Below, in pieces: positions 46,572 through 54,094 of a stretch of DNA of 64,000 bases. The notes beneath the pieces were generated by a model, which did no database searches, was not told the origin of the DNA, and worked only from the letters and a program-made list of their open reading frames with translations. Location of the stretch: positions 2,682,179 through 2,746,178 of the forward strand of contig CP051238.1 of assembly GCA_017794925.1 (NCBI GenBank), in the 5' to 3' direction. The translations under genes and the position numbers were made by a program. The stretch is from Aestuariibacter sp. Its GTDB lineage: Bacteria; Pseudomonadota; Gammaproteobacteria; Enterobacterales; Alteromonadaceae. How positions within the stretch are numbered: position 1 is the first letter of the stretch; every line of letters begins with the position of its first letter.

Positions 46572-47857
46572 TTATTTTTCTACCCGGTGAACCACACGCT
46601 GTGCCAGCTCTGCAATTCGAATATTTTGCTCCATGGCTGAGGTTTGTAATTTTCGGTATGCCTGCTGCTCCGAAATTTTGCCCTGTTGCATGAGTAACAA
46701 CTTGGCCCTGTCGATGACTTTTTGCTCATTCAGCGCTTGCTTTGCTGCAGCAAGCTGACCGCCATTTCTTCAATCCGCTGAGATTGACCGCGGATTAACT
46801 CATAAAATGACTTATGTGCAGAGAGGGTCGCTGATTCACTAAGTTCCTCTTCGGACATGTCCGCGCCGCGTAAGCCCCTGACTGACGTATCGAATAACAT
46901 AGTGAATGGAGAACCGGCATGAGCAGGTGTGCTGTTTAGTGAGGCAACCAGTAATTCGTGATTTCTTAATTCATCTTCAGCCTGTTTGATACGGATTTCA
47001 GCCTGCTGATTTAAACGCGTCGTAAGGTGCTCTTCCACTAATTGCATCGCATCAATGCGTTGGGTGGCAATGTCATACCATACTTCACTGAGTTCCGATG
47101 AACAGCCATCGCCATTCGCCAACGCATCGATCATCTTTCGAAGACGCTGGATGTTCGCAGCGACTTCACTTTCGGCCAGTGAAGCCCACATCGTTTGTTC
47201 TTCTTCATCGGCGAAGTTGGAAAAGGTTTCGAAACACTGGTTTTGAGAGTCGGTGAGTGCGTGAATTCGGTCGCAAATGTCTTTGTCGAAATGACTTTCA
47301 GAAAAACCAATCGCCCCCCAGGCGCGTTCTTGTCCTGCGTATTCCTTGCCTTGCATAAAGTTAAATAAGGCAACCAGCAAGCGGGTCATCTCGGGATCAC
47401 TGGCAACGTCGGCGGCTTCAAAAATAACATCAAGCAACCCGGCAATTAACCGGCAATACGCGTTAGTGGATTCCAGCGTATTTACCTGCAGGGCGGACAC
47501 TTTGTCGCGCAGGTTGGGTAAGTGATCCATACCCTGCAACGCAAAGGTGATACTGCTTAATAATCGCATAGACTGACCGTTGTCGTGGTTACCCAAGTAC
47601 AATGACTTGAGCAGACTTCGGAGATCCTGCTCGCATTCCTGACTATTTTCTATTTGATGTTCACGTTGTTCTGAAAAGCGATCGCCTTTTGAACCCAGGA
47701 AAACGTTCGACATTCCACGTTCACGTTGTAGCTGGTGAATCATATCTTTTATGGCTTCAACGGTGCGGCAGTTCGACGACAGGTGTTGAAGAGCTTGTAT
47801 TTCCTGGTACTTTGCTGCCAGCAAAAAGCGTTTTGTTATTTCGCTGTGTTTTCCCAT
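46572..47857 (-). pseudogene. nasR: nasR: NIT-ANTAR nitrate-responsive antiterminator, apparent -1 frameshift
   Basis: The first part (start chosen at 47857, MGKHSEITKRFLLAAKYQ, after GAGG) is a NIT nitrate/nitrite-sensing domain: DMIHQLQRERGMSNVFLGSKG near the N-terminus and RIDAMQLVEEHL near the end. It stops at TGA 46730-46732. A complete ANTAR RNA-binding domain continues in another frame on the same strand: AAAKQALNEQKVIDRAKLLL and QQAYRKLQTSAMEQNIRI, ending at TAA 46572-46574. Inserting one base between 46757 and 46758 joins both as MAV.QLAAAKQALNEQKV, exactly the expected NasR junction. It may be a real mutation, a sequence error or a recoding site. The gene is divergent from nirC, whose leader is a predicted target. 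A longer start (48031) adds 58 residues that look unlike NasR. Confidence 0.8.
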
Positions 47858-48146
47858 AGTGGCCTCAAACAACGTATTGATAAAACTAGTAAGCAAAAGC
47901 CATTCCTGTTTACTTTGTTTCATTAATCTCGCTGAAAATGTGGCTTTTTGCAGTGTTTGTAGTCGATTTAGGCCATCTAAGACTTTAGTCGAGTATAAAT
48001 TAAACGAATGATACCGGATGTTTAGCACCATTTTGGTGAATTTGCGCTATGTTGGCGCATTTTGGGTAGGTGTGATGTCGTATTGCCTTTTATGTGATTT
48101 TATCTATGTCATTGTTGTATAGGGTTTTTTGTTGTTTTTGAAAAGT

Positions 48147-48162
48147 TGGCAAGAAAATTGGA
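48147..48162 (+). promoter_or_regulatory. Possible sigma-54 promoter of nirC
   Basis: TGGCAAG-AAAA-TTGGA resembles TGGCACG-N4-TTGCA, but the -12 GC is GG. The predicted start (~48173) falls directly before the leader hairpins. Klebsiella nasF combines an NtrC/sigma-54 promoter with a NasR leader, which is the model here. Confidence 0.45.
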
Positions 48163-48171
48163 ACATGTGAA

Positions 48172-48260
48172 GGGCAAGTCTTAGGGATTTGACGAAAGCA
48201 CAGAATTGGACAAAGGCGTCCGCAACTGCTCCCCACGTGGAGTAGTGCGGGCGCTTTTTT
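48172..48260 (+). promoter_or_regulatory. nirC leader: ANTAR-type antiterminator
   Basis: Hairpin P2 is GGAC-AAAGGC-GTCC (48208-48221), a hexaloop with A at position 1 and G at position 4, the ANTAR recognition pattern. Its 3' arm GTCC is also part of the terminator stem that starts at 48216, so the two structures exclude each other. An upstream hairpin at 48175-48180 with 48186-48191 may be P1. Binding of NasR to P2 would allow read-through into nirC. Confidence 0.7.
48216..48260 (+). terminator. Attenuator terminator in the nirC leader
   Basis: The stem is 48216-48232 with 48239-48254 (one bulged A, two G-T pairs), followed by six T (48255-48260). It stands 73 bases before the nirC ATG. 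Confidence 0.85.
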
Positions 48261-48332
48261 GTGCGTAAAAAAACAGCAGCGAACGTAGCAGTGAACGCTG
48301 TGCACTCTTTTTTAACAGTAAGGTGATTGATT

Positions 48333-49196
48333 ATGGCGTATCTACTTCCTTCGGAGTTTGTGACCAAGATGGTCGACGCGGGTGAATCAAAAATATATAT
48401 GTCTACCCGTGATACATTAATTCGGGCATATATGGCGGGCGCAATCCTGGCCCTGGCAGCGGTGTTTGCAGTTACGATTGCTGTACAGACCGGTGTCTTC
48501 CTGATTGGAGCTGTATTGTTCCCGGTTGGTTTCTGTATGTTGTACCTGATGGGCTTTGACCTGTTGACGGGGGTGTTTGTACTTGCTCCATTAGCCTGGC
48601 TGGCTAAGCGGCCCGGTGTCACCTGGCCACAAATATTGCGCAACTGGGGATTGGTGTTTGTGGGTAACTTTGCCGGTGCATTGACTGTGGCGTTTATGAT
48701 GTCATTCATCTTTACCATGGGTTACAACACTGACGGCGGCGCCATCGCGACAAAGGTTGCTGGTATTGGTGAAGCGCGTACACTGGGTTATGCAGAATAT
48801 GGCGTAGCGGGTTGGTTTACTATCTTTATCCGCGGTATGCTGTGTAACTGGATGGTATCACTGGGTGTAGTAGGCGCAATGATTTCTACTAACGTGAGCG
48901 GTAAGGTACTGGCTATGTGGATGCCAATCATGCTGTTCTTCTTCATGGGCTTTGAGCACTCCGTTGTTAACATGTTCCTGTTCCCGTTTGGTCTGATTAT
49001 GGGGGGGGATTTCTCCATCATGGATTACTTCCTGTGGAACGAGATCCCGACTGCACTGGGTAACCTGGTTGGTGGTCTGGCGTTTACTGGTCTGACACTG
49101 TACTCAACACACTACAAAACTGCGCCTAAGCGCACACTGGTAGGTGGTGGTGCACCAAAAGCCGTACCCGCAGCAAAGGTAAACGATAAGGCATAA
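48333..49196 (+). CDS. nirC: Formate/nitrite transporter family protein (NirC-like)
   Basis: The 287-residue FNT-family membrane protein has about six transmembrane helices, for example LIRAYMAGAILALAAVFAVTIA (about residues 30-52), FLIGAVLFPVGFCMLYLMGFDLLTGVF and WFTIFIRGMLCNWMVSLGVVGAM. The family signature FMGFEHSVVNMFLFPFGLIMGG has the central His of the channel. It probably moves nitrite, given the nitrate assimilation genes around it. ATG 48333 has AGGTGA 6 bases upstream; the in-frame TTG at 48327 lies next to that site and is rejected. Confidence 0.9.
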   Translation: MAYLLPSEFVTKMVDAGESKIYMSTRDTLIRAYMAGAILALAAVFAVTIAVQTGVFLIGAVLFPVGFCMLYLMGFDLLTGVFVLAPLAWLAKRPGVTWPQILRNWGLVFVGNFAGALTVAFMMSFIFTMGYNTDGGAIATKVAGIGEARTLGYAEYGVAGWFTIFIRGMLCNWMVSLGVVGAMISTNVSGKVLAMWMPIMLFFFMGFEHSVVNMFLFPFGLIMGGDFSIMDYFLWNEIPTALGNLVGGLAFTGLTLYSTHYKTAPKRTLVGGGAPKAVPAAKVNDKA

Positions 49197-49201
49197 CATC
49201 C

Positions 49202-50902
49202 ATGTTAGCTGTCCGCTGGGGAGCATGCTCCAGCAGTGGTATTAAACCTATCAATCAGGACTGTCAGAAATTGACAGTGCCTGATTGTGCTGTTTTAGGG
49301 CGAAGGGGCATTGTTGCCAGTATTGCAGATGGCATAAGTAGCAGTCAGGTCAGTCAATACGCCAGTGAACTGGCTGTTACGCATTTTAATCGCGACTATT
49401 TGCTTACCAGTGAAAACTGGTCGAGTGCCAGAGCCGCAAAAAAAGTGTTGGAAACCATCAACACCGCGTTATATGTTAAAACTGCACAAAGTCCCTACCA
49501 GGGAAACCCGGACAGGGGCTATGTGTGTACCTTTTCCAGTCTTATCCTGCACCAGGATCTCGCTACGATAGTGCACTGTGGCGATAGTGTGATTCTGCAT
49601 TGTCGCGATGATCAGATCTCGACACTAACCCGGGAGCACGCCGGGACGTCGGAAGACGGACAACGCTATCTTGCTAATGCATTAGGTATAAAACCTGAAC
49701 TGGATGTCGATATTCACAGCATTGCTATCCAGCCAGGCGATAAATTTGTGTTGATGACAGATGGTGTGGCTGACTTTGTTGATGCAGACTCGTTATTCAG
49801 TGAAATGCCACAGACTGAGTCGGCATTAACGGTATATTGTGAACAAATCGTTGAGCAGTCTCTTTCCGCCGGAAGTGCAGACAATCTCACTATCCAGGCC
49901 GTTGTTGTTACTGACATATCAAACCACTCTGAAACACGTTACGACGAAGCAGGTTTGCTGCCGAGAGTGTCAAGTCCGGAAGTGGGGACCGTTATAGACA
50001 ATTGGCATTTGTTGAAGTGCCTGCACCGTTCCGACCGCAGTGAAGTGTTCATTGCGAAACATTCCGAGACGCAACAACAGGCTATCTTTAAAGTACCCGC
50101 AACCACCCACTGCGACACCAACGCGTTTCTGGATGATATGGCCAAGGAAGAGTGGGTGGCGCGACGGATCACTAATCCACACTTAATGAAAGCGATTGGA
50201 ATAAATGAATCTAGGACGGCGTTTTATACGCTAACAGAATGTTTGGACGGGCAGACCTTACATCAATATCTGCTCGATAATGGCAAAGCTTCTGTAAAAC
50301 AGGTCAGAGAATGGGCAGCGCAAATGGTGTCTGGATTAACGGCACTTCATCGCAAAGACATATTGCATCAGGATGTGCGGCCTGAAAATATCATGCTCAC
50401 AGAATCCGGCAGACTGGTGCTAATTGATTTCGGCAGCGCCAGCATTAGCGGCCATAATTTTTTGGAAGACCCCAACCAGCTTATGATTCCCGGCGATCTT
50501 CTCTACAGTGCGCCTGAATACTTTGTTGGATTGTGGGCGAATGAACAGGCCGATCAGTTCGCCTTATCGTCAATAGTCTATTTTGCGCTATCAGGTGCTC
50601 ACCCCTATGGTACGTCTGTGGCAAAGACCACCAGTTTTAGTGCGCTTCACAAATTGCGCTATCAAAGATTGCTTCAAAGGGACGTGTCGGTGCCCGTATG
50701 GTTAGACGAAACGATAAAACGAGGTTGCCATCCACAGGCTGGTAAACGCTATCCGAGTTTGTCTGAATTCTTATACGACCTGCAACATCCTAACCCGGGT
50801 TACCAGCAGTCGTTGCCTTTAGCTGACCGAAACCCGCTAAGGTTTTGGCAAACGGTGTCAGGTGTTCTTGCTGTATTGTTGGCTTATTCACTGATGCGCT
50901 AA
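49202..50902 (+). CDS. Bifunctional PP2C phosphatase / Ser-Thr kinase, membrane anchored
   Basis: The 566-residue fusion has an N-terminal PP2C-type phosphatase (about residues 1-240), with INQDC, IVASIADGISSSQVSQYASELA, VHCGDSVIL and LMTDGVADF giving the metal-binding Asp residues. A protein kinase (about 260-535) follows: the Lys of AIFKVPA, HQDVRPENIMLTESGRLVLIDFGSAS (catalytic loop with HQD instead of HRD, and DFG), and APEYFVGLWANEQADQFALSSIVY. The last residues form a membrane helix (TVSGVLAVLLAYSLM). It sits 5 bases after nirC. Similar fusions occur near nitrate/nitrite transporter genes in other proteobacteria, so it may control transport by reversible phosphorylation (inference). Confidence 0.88.
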   Translation: MLAVRWGACSSSGIKPINQDCQKLTVPDCAVLGRRGIVASIADGISSSQVSQYASELAVTHFNRDYLLTSENWSSARAAKKVLETINTALYVKTAQSPYQGNPDRGYVCTFSSLILHQDLATIVHCGDSVILHCRDDQISTLTREHAGTSEDGQRYLANALGIKPELDVDIHSIAIQPGDKFVLMTDGVADFVDADSLFSEMPQTESALTVYCEQIVEQSLSAGSADNLTIQAVVVTDISNHSETRYDEAGLLPRVSSPEVGTVIDNWHLLKCLHRSDRSEVFIAKHSETQQQAIFKVPATTHCDTNAFLDDMAKEEWVARRITNPHLMKAIGINESRTAFYTLTECLDGQTLHQYLLDNGKASVKQVREWAAQMVSGLTALHRKDILHQDVRPENIMLTESGRLVLIDFGSASISGHNFLEDPNQLMIPGDLLYSAPEYFVGLWANEQADQFALSSIVYFALSGAHPYGTSVAKTTSFSALHKLRYQRLLQRDVSVPVWLDETIKRGCHPQAGKRYPSLSEFLYDLQHPNPGYQQSLPLADRNPLRFWQTVSGVLAVLLAYSLMR

Positions 50903-51024
50903 TTCACGTCCTCACCAAGGCCGTGCACTCAAATTGGGGGGGGGTGCTTTGATTTGGTGCAATTCAGGTGCTGGAGATTATGAGCGCGCTTGCTAACTCT
51001 ATGAAAATAAACACTTCTACGTTT

Positions 51025-51040
51025 TGGCATTGTTCTTGAT
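51025..51040 (+). promoter_or_regulatory. Possible sigma-54 promoter of nirB
   Basis: TGGCATT-GTTC-TTGAT has a good -24 half and a -12 half with GA in place of GC. It lies about 12 bases before the start of a leader that ends in the nirB attenuator. Weak by itself, but the position is right. Confidence 0.35.
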
Positions 51041-51106
51041 TGTAGAATAATACGATGTTGACTCATTCACATGAGCCATCAAACAATTTAAAGCTAACGC
51101 TAAACA

Positions 51107-51149
51107 GGCAACGAAGCCCACAACCATAACTGGTCGTGGGCTTTTTTTT
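51107..51149 (+). promoter_or_regulatory. nirB leader: ANTAR-type antiterminator
   Basis: P2 is GGC-AACGAA-GCC (51107-51118), an A1/G4 hexaloop. Its 3' arm GCC (51116-51118) is the first part of the terminator stem, so binding of NasR would block termination. The stretch aaacaGGCAACGAAGCCCA is repeated exactly in the nrtA leader. A P1 hairpin is less clear here. Confidence 0.75.
51116..51149 (+). terminator. Attenuator terminator in the nirB leader
   Basis: An 11-bp stem (51116-51126 with 51131-51141, one A-C mismatch), loop taac, and eight T at 51142-51149. It stands 23 bases before the nirB ATG. Confidence 0.85.
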
Positions 51150-51171
51150 GTCCCCAAGAAAGGTGAACAAA

Positions 51172-53715
51172 ATGACTTCTTCTTCACAACAACGCATCGT
51201 CATCGTCGGAAATGGCATGGTAGGCCATCATTTTGTAGAGCAGTTAATTAACAGCCAGCATGATTGCCACGTTACGGTTTTAAGCGGTGAAGGCCGTTTG
51301 GCCTACGACCGGGTTTATTTATCGTCGTACTTTGCAGGAAAAACGGCTGAAGACTTAGCCATGACGACACCTGAAACTTACCAGGAGTGGGGTGTTGATG
51401 CGCGAACGAACGCGCGTGTAAGCGACATTGACCGCGTTGCTAAAATCGTCACGCTGGAAAGTGGTGAGTCATTTGAGTATGACAAACTGATCTTAGCGAC
51501 AGGCTCTTACCCGTTTGTGCCGCCTATTCCGGGCAATGATCAGCCTCATTGTCTTGTTTATCGTACTATTGAAGATTTGGAAGCCATTAGCGCTTCGTCA
51601 GCGCAAAGTAAGGTCGGCGTTGTTGTGGGTGGTGGACTATTAGGCCTGGAAGCTGCCAACGCACTTAAACAAGCGGGTCTTGAAACGCACGTTGTTGAAT
51701 TTGCCCCTCAATTAATGGCGGTCCAGCTGGATATGATGGGCGGCGAGCAACTGAAAGTTAAAATTGAGGAGCTGGGCGTACAGGTACATACCCAAAAAGC
51801 GACCCAGGAAATTGTGGCTGGTGAAAACTGTCGTTACCGCATGAACTTCTCTGATGGCAGCTATTTAGAAACCGACCTGATTTTGTTCTCTGCCGGTATT
51901 CGCCCCAGTGACCAGCTAGGTCGCAGCAGTGAGCTGGCAATGGGTGAGCGCGGCGGTATTGTCATCAACAATCAGTGTCAAACCTCAGACTCTGACATCT
52001 ACGCCATTGGCGAATGTGCATTGTGGGATAACCGCATATACGGCCTGGTTGCACCAGGTTATGCCATGGCGCGTGCTGCGGTAGCGCATTTAACAGGTGG
52101 TGAAGGCGAGTTTGCTGGTGCTGATATGAGTACCAAGCTAAAACTGATGGGTGTTGAAGTGGGTTCGATTGGCGATGCCCACGTCAGAACGCCGGGTGCT
52201 CAAGTTTATACCTATCACAACCAACCTGATGGCGTGTATAAGAAGCTGGTTTTAGACCCAACCAAAACCCACGTGATTGGTGCCGTTCTGGTGGGGGATA
52301 CCAGTGACTACGACACGCTATTACAGTACGCCTTAAATGAAATTGCCGTTCCGGAAGCGCCTGAGTCACTTATTTTACCTTCTTCAGGAGAAGCGCCGGT
52401 ATTAGGTGCGGATGCGTTGGGCGACAGTGCGACTATCTGTTCGTGTTATAACGTGTCTAAGGGCGACATTGTCAATGCTATCGACGGCGGTTGCTGCTCT
52501 GTGGGTGACGTGAAAGGCGCAACCAGTGCCAGTACAGGTTGTGGTGGTTGTGCAGCCTTATTGAAAAACGTCGTCGACAGTGAGTTAGAAAAACGCGGTG
52601 TTGAAGTGTCGAAAGCCATTTGTGAACACTTTAACTTTACGCGTCAGGAGCTGTACCACCTGATTCAAGTTGAAGGTATCAAGAGCTTCAACGAGTTACT
52701 GGAAAAACACGGTACGGGCATGGGCTGTGACATCTGTAAGCCTGCTGCCGGTTCTATTTTTGCGTCGGTGTGGAACGACTACATTCTGCAACAGCAGCAT
52801 CAACCCCTGCAAGACACCAATGATACTTACTTGGGTAACATGCAAAAAGACGGTACGTATTCCATCGTGCCGCGTGTCGCCGGTGGTGAAATTACCCCGG
52901 ATAAGCTTATTTTACTGGGTGAGGTGGCTAAGAAATACAACCTGTATACCAAGATTACGGGTGGTCAGCGAATTGATTTATTCGGTGCTCGGGTAGACCA
53001 GTTACCGGGTATCTGGGAAGCCCTCGTTACCGGTGGCTTTGAAACGGGTCATGCCTATGCTAAAGCACTGCGGACGGTTAAGTCTTGTGTAGGTAGCACC
53101 TGGTGTCGTTACGGAGTACAGGACTCAGTCACCATGGCCATCGACCTGGAAAACCGCTACAAAGGCCTGCGCGCGCCGCACAAAATTAAATTTGCCGTTT
53201 CGGGCTGTACCCGTGAATGTGCCGAGGCACAAGGTAAAGATATCGGTGTGATTGCAACCGAAAACGGTTGGAACTTATATGTATGCGGAAACGGCGGTAT
53301 GAAGCCTCGCCATGCAGACCTATTTGCAACAGACCTGGACGATGCAACTCTGGTGAAATACATCGACCGCGTGTTGATGTTCTACACCAAAACCGCAGAT
53401 CGTTTACAGCGCACATCTGTTTGGATGGAAAACCTGGAAGGCGGTTTGGAATACCTGCAACAGGTCGTGATTGAAGACTCGTTGGGCATTGCCGACGAAC
53501 TTGAAGCGCAGATGCAGTTAATTACTGATACCTATCAGTGTGAGTGGAAAACCACCATTGAATCGCCGGATGCCCTCAAGCGTTTCCGTCAGTTTGTGAA
53601 CAGTGAAGCTACCGACAGCAACATTCAGTTTGTAACAGAGCGTGACCAGATTCGTCCGGCTACCAAAGCCGAAAAGTTTTCAGGTGAAAAAGCCATTCCG
53701 GTAGAAATTGTTTAG
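51172..53715 (+). CDS. nirB: Assimilatory nitrite reductase [NAD(P)H], large subunit
   Basis: The 847-residue enzyme reduces nitrite to ammonium. Domains in order: FAD/NAD(P)H-binding (IVIVGNGMVGHHF at residue ~8, VGVVVGGGLLGLEAANAL at ~150), a BFD-like [2Fe-2S] domain (ICSCYNVSKGDI and TGCGGCAALL, about residues 422-465), a second Cys pair (MGCDICKP), and the sirohaem/[4Fe-4S] sulfite-reductase-type half, with Cys ligands in SCVGSTWC and SGCTRECAEA (C-x5-C and C-x3-C, about residues 640-685). ATG 51172 follows AGGTG; an upstream frame start inside the terminator T-run is rejected. Sirohaem is supplied by cobA downstream. Confidence 0.95.
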   Translation: MTSSSQQRIVIVGNGMVGHHFVEQLINSQHDCHVTVLSGEGRLAYDRVYLSSYFAGKTAEDLAMTTPETYQEWGVDARTNARVSDIDRVAKIVTLESGESFEYDKLILATGSYPFVPPIPGNDQPHCLVYRTIEDLEAISASSAQSKVGVVVGGGLLGLEAANALKQAGLETHVVEFAPQLMAVQLDMMGGEQLKVKIEELGVQVHTQKATQEIVAGENCRYRMNFSDGSYLETDLILFSAGIRPSDQLGRSSELAMGERGGIVINNQCQTSDSDIYAIGECALWDNRIYGLVAPGYAMARAAVAHLTGGEGEFAGADMSTKLKLMGVEVGSIGDAHVRTPGAQVYTYHNQPDGVYKKLVLDPTKTHVIGAVLVGDTSDYDTLLQYALNEIAVPEAPESLILPSSGEAPVLGADALGDSATICSCYNVSKGDIVNAIDGGCCSVGDVKGATSASTGCGGCAALLKNVVDSELEKRGVEVSKAICEHFNFTRQELYHLIQVEGIKSFNELLEKHGTGMGCDICKPAAGSIFASVWNDYILQQQHQPLQDTNDTYLGNMQKDGTYSIVPRVAGGEITPDKLILLGEVAKKYNLYTKITGGQRIDLFGARVDQLPGIWEALVTGGFETGHAYAKALRTVKSCVGSTWCRYGVQDSVTMAIDLENRYKGLRAPHKIKFAVSGCTRECAEAQGKDIGVIATENGWNLYVCGNGGMKPRHADLFATDLDDATLVKYIDRVLMFYTKTADRLQRTSVWMENLEGGLEYLQQVVIEDSLGIADELEAQMQLITDTYQCEWKTTIESPDALKRFRQFVNSEATDSNIQFVTERDQIRPATKAEKFSGEKAIPVEIV

Positions 53716-53725
53716 GAGAACAATC

Positions 53726-54079
53726 ATGCAAGCACAAGAAAGTTACACCCCACAATGGCATGATGTGTGCCATGAAGACGACCTGGTTACCAACAGCGGT
53801 GTTTGCGCACTGATCGGTGAGGAACAAGTTGCTATCTTCCGGATTGTGAACGGCGAAGGCACACAGTACTTTGCGATTAGCAACTGGGATCCTATTGGCG
53901 AAGCCAATGTCCTTTACCGCGGAATTGTCGGTTCATTGGGCGGTAAGACAGTGGTGGCATCGCCGTTGTATAAAGAGCATTACGAACTGGCTACCGGCAC
54001 GTGCCTTGAGCGCGATGACGTGAGCGTTAATGCTTACCCCGTGCGTGTTGACGCACAACGTGTATTGATTGAACTGTAA
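53726..54079 (+). CDS. nirD: Nitrite reductase small subunit
   Basis: The 117-residue Rieske-fold protein lacks the Rieske CxH/CxxH cluster ligands (FAISNWDPIGEANVLYRGIVG and ASPLYKEHYELATGTCLE), as is usual for NirD. It is the partner of NirB. ATG 53726 follows AGGAG (53715-53719) with correct spacing, 10 bases after nirB. Confidence 0.94.
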   Translation: MQAQESYTPQWHDVCHEDDLVTNSGVCALIGEEQVAIFRIVNGEGTQYFAISNWDPIGEANVLYRGIVGSLGGKTVVASPLYKEHYELATGTCLERDDVSVNAYPVRVDAQRVLIEL

Positions 54080-54094
54080 CAGCCAGGACTTGCA

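Larger units (their letters stand above)
47858..48332. other. 475-bp divergent region between nasR and nirC
   Basis: It holds the promoter side of nasR, a sigma-54-like site at 48147-48162 and the nirC leader with its antiterminator and terminator (48172-48260). The last 70 bases carry the nirC ribosome site AGGTGA (48321-48326). Confidence 0.6.

Noticed and set aside
48104..48718. 204-codon frame on the minus strand opposite the nirC leader and gene start
   Set aside because: It covers the attenuator and the strongly conserved nirC coding strand; shadow of those features.
50936..50944. Run of nine G after the phosphatase-kinase gene
   Set aside because: It is in non-coding sequence and changes no reading frame; phase variation is not supported.
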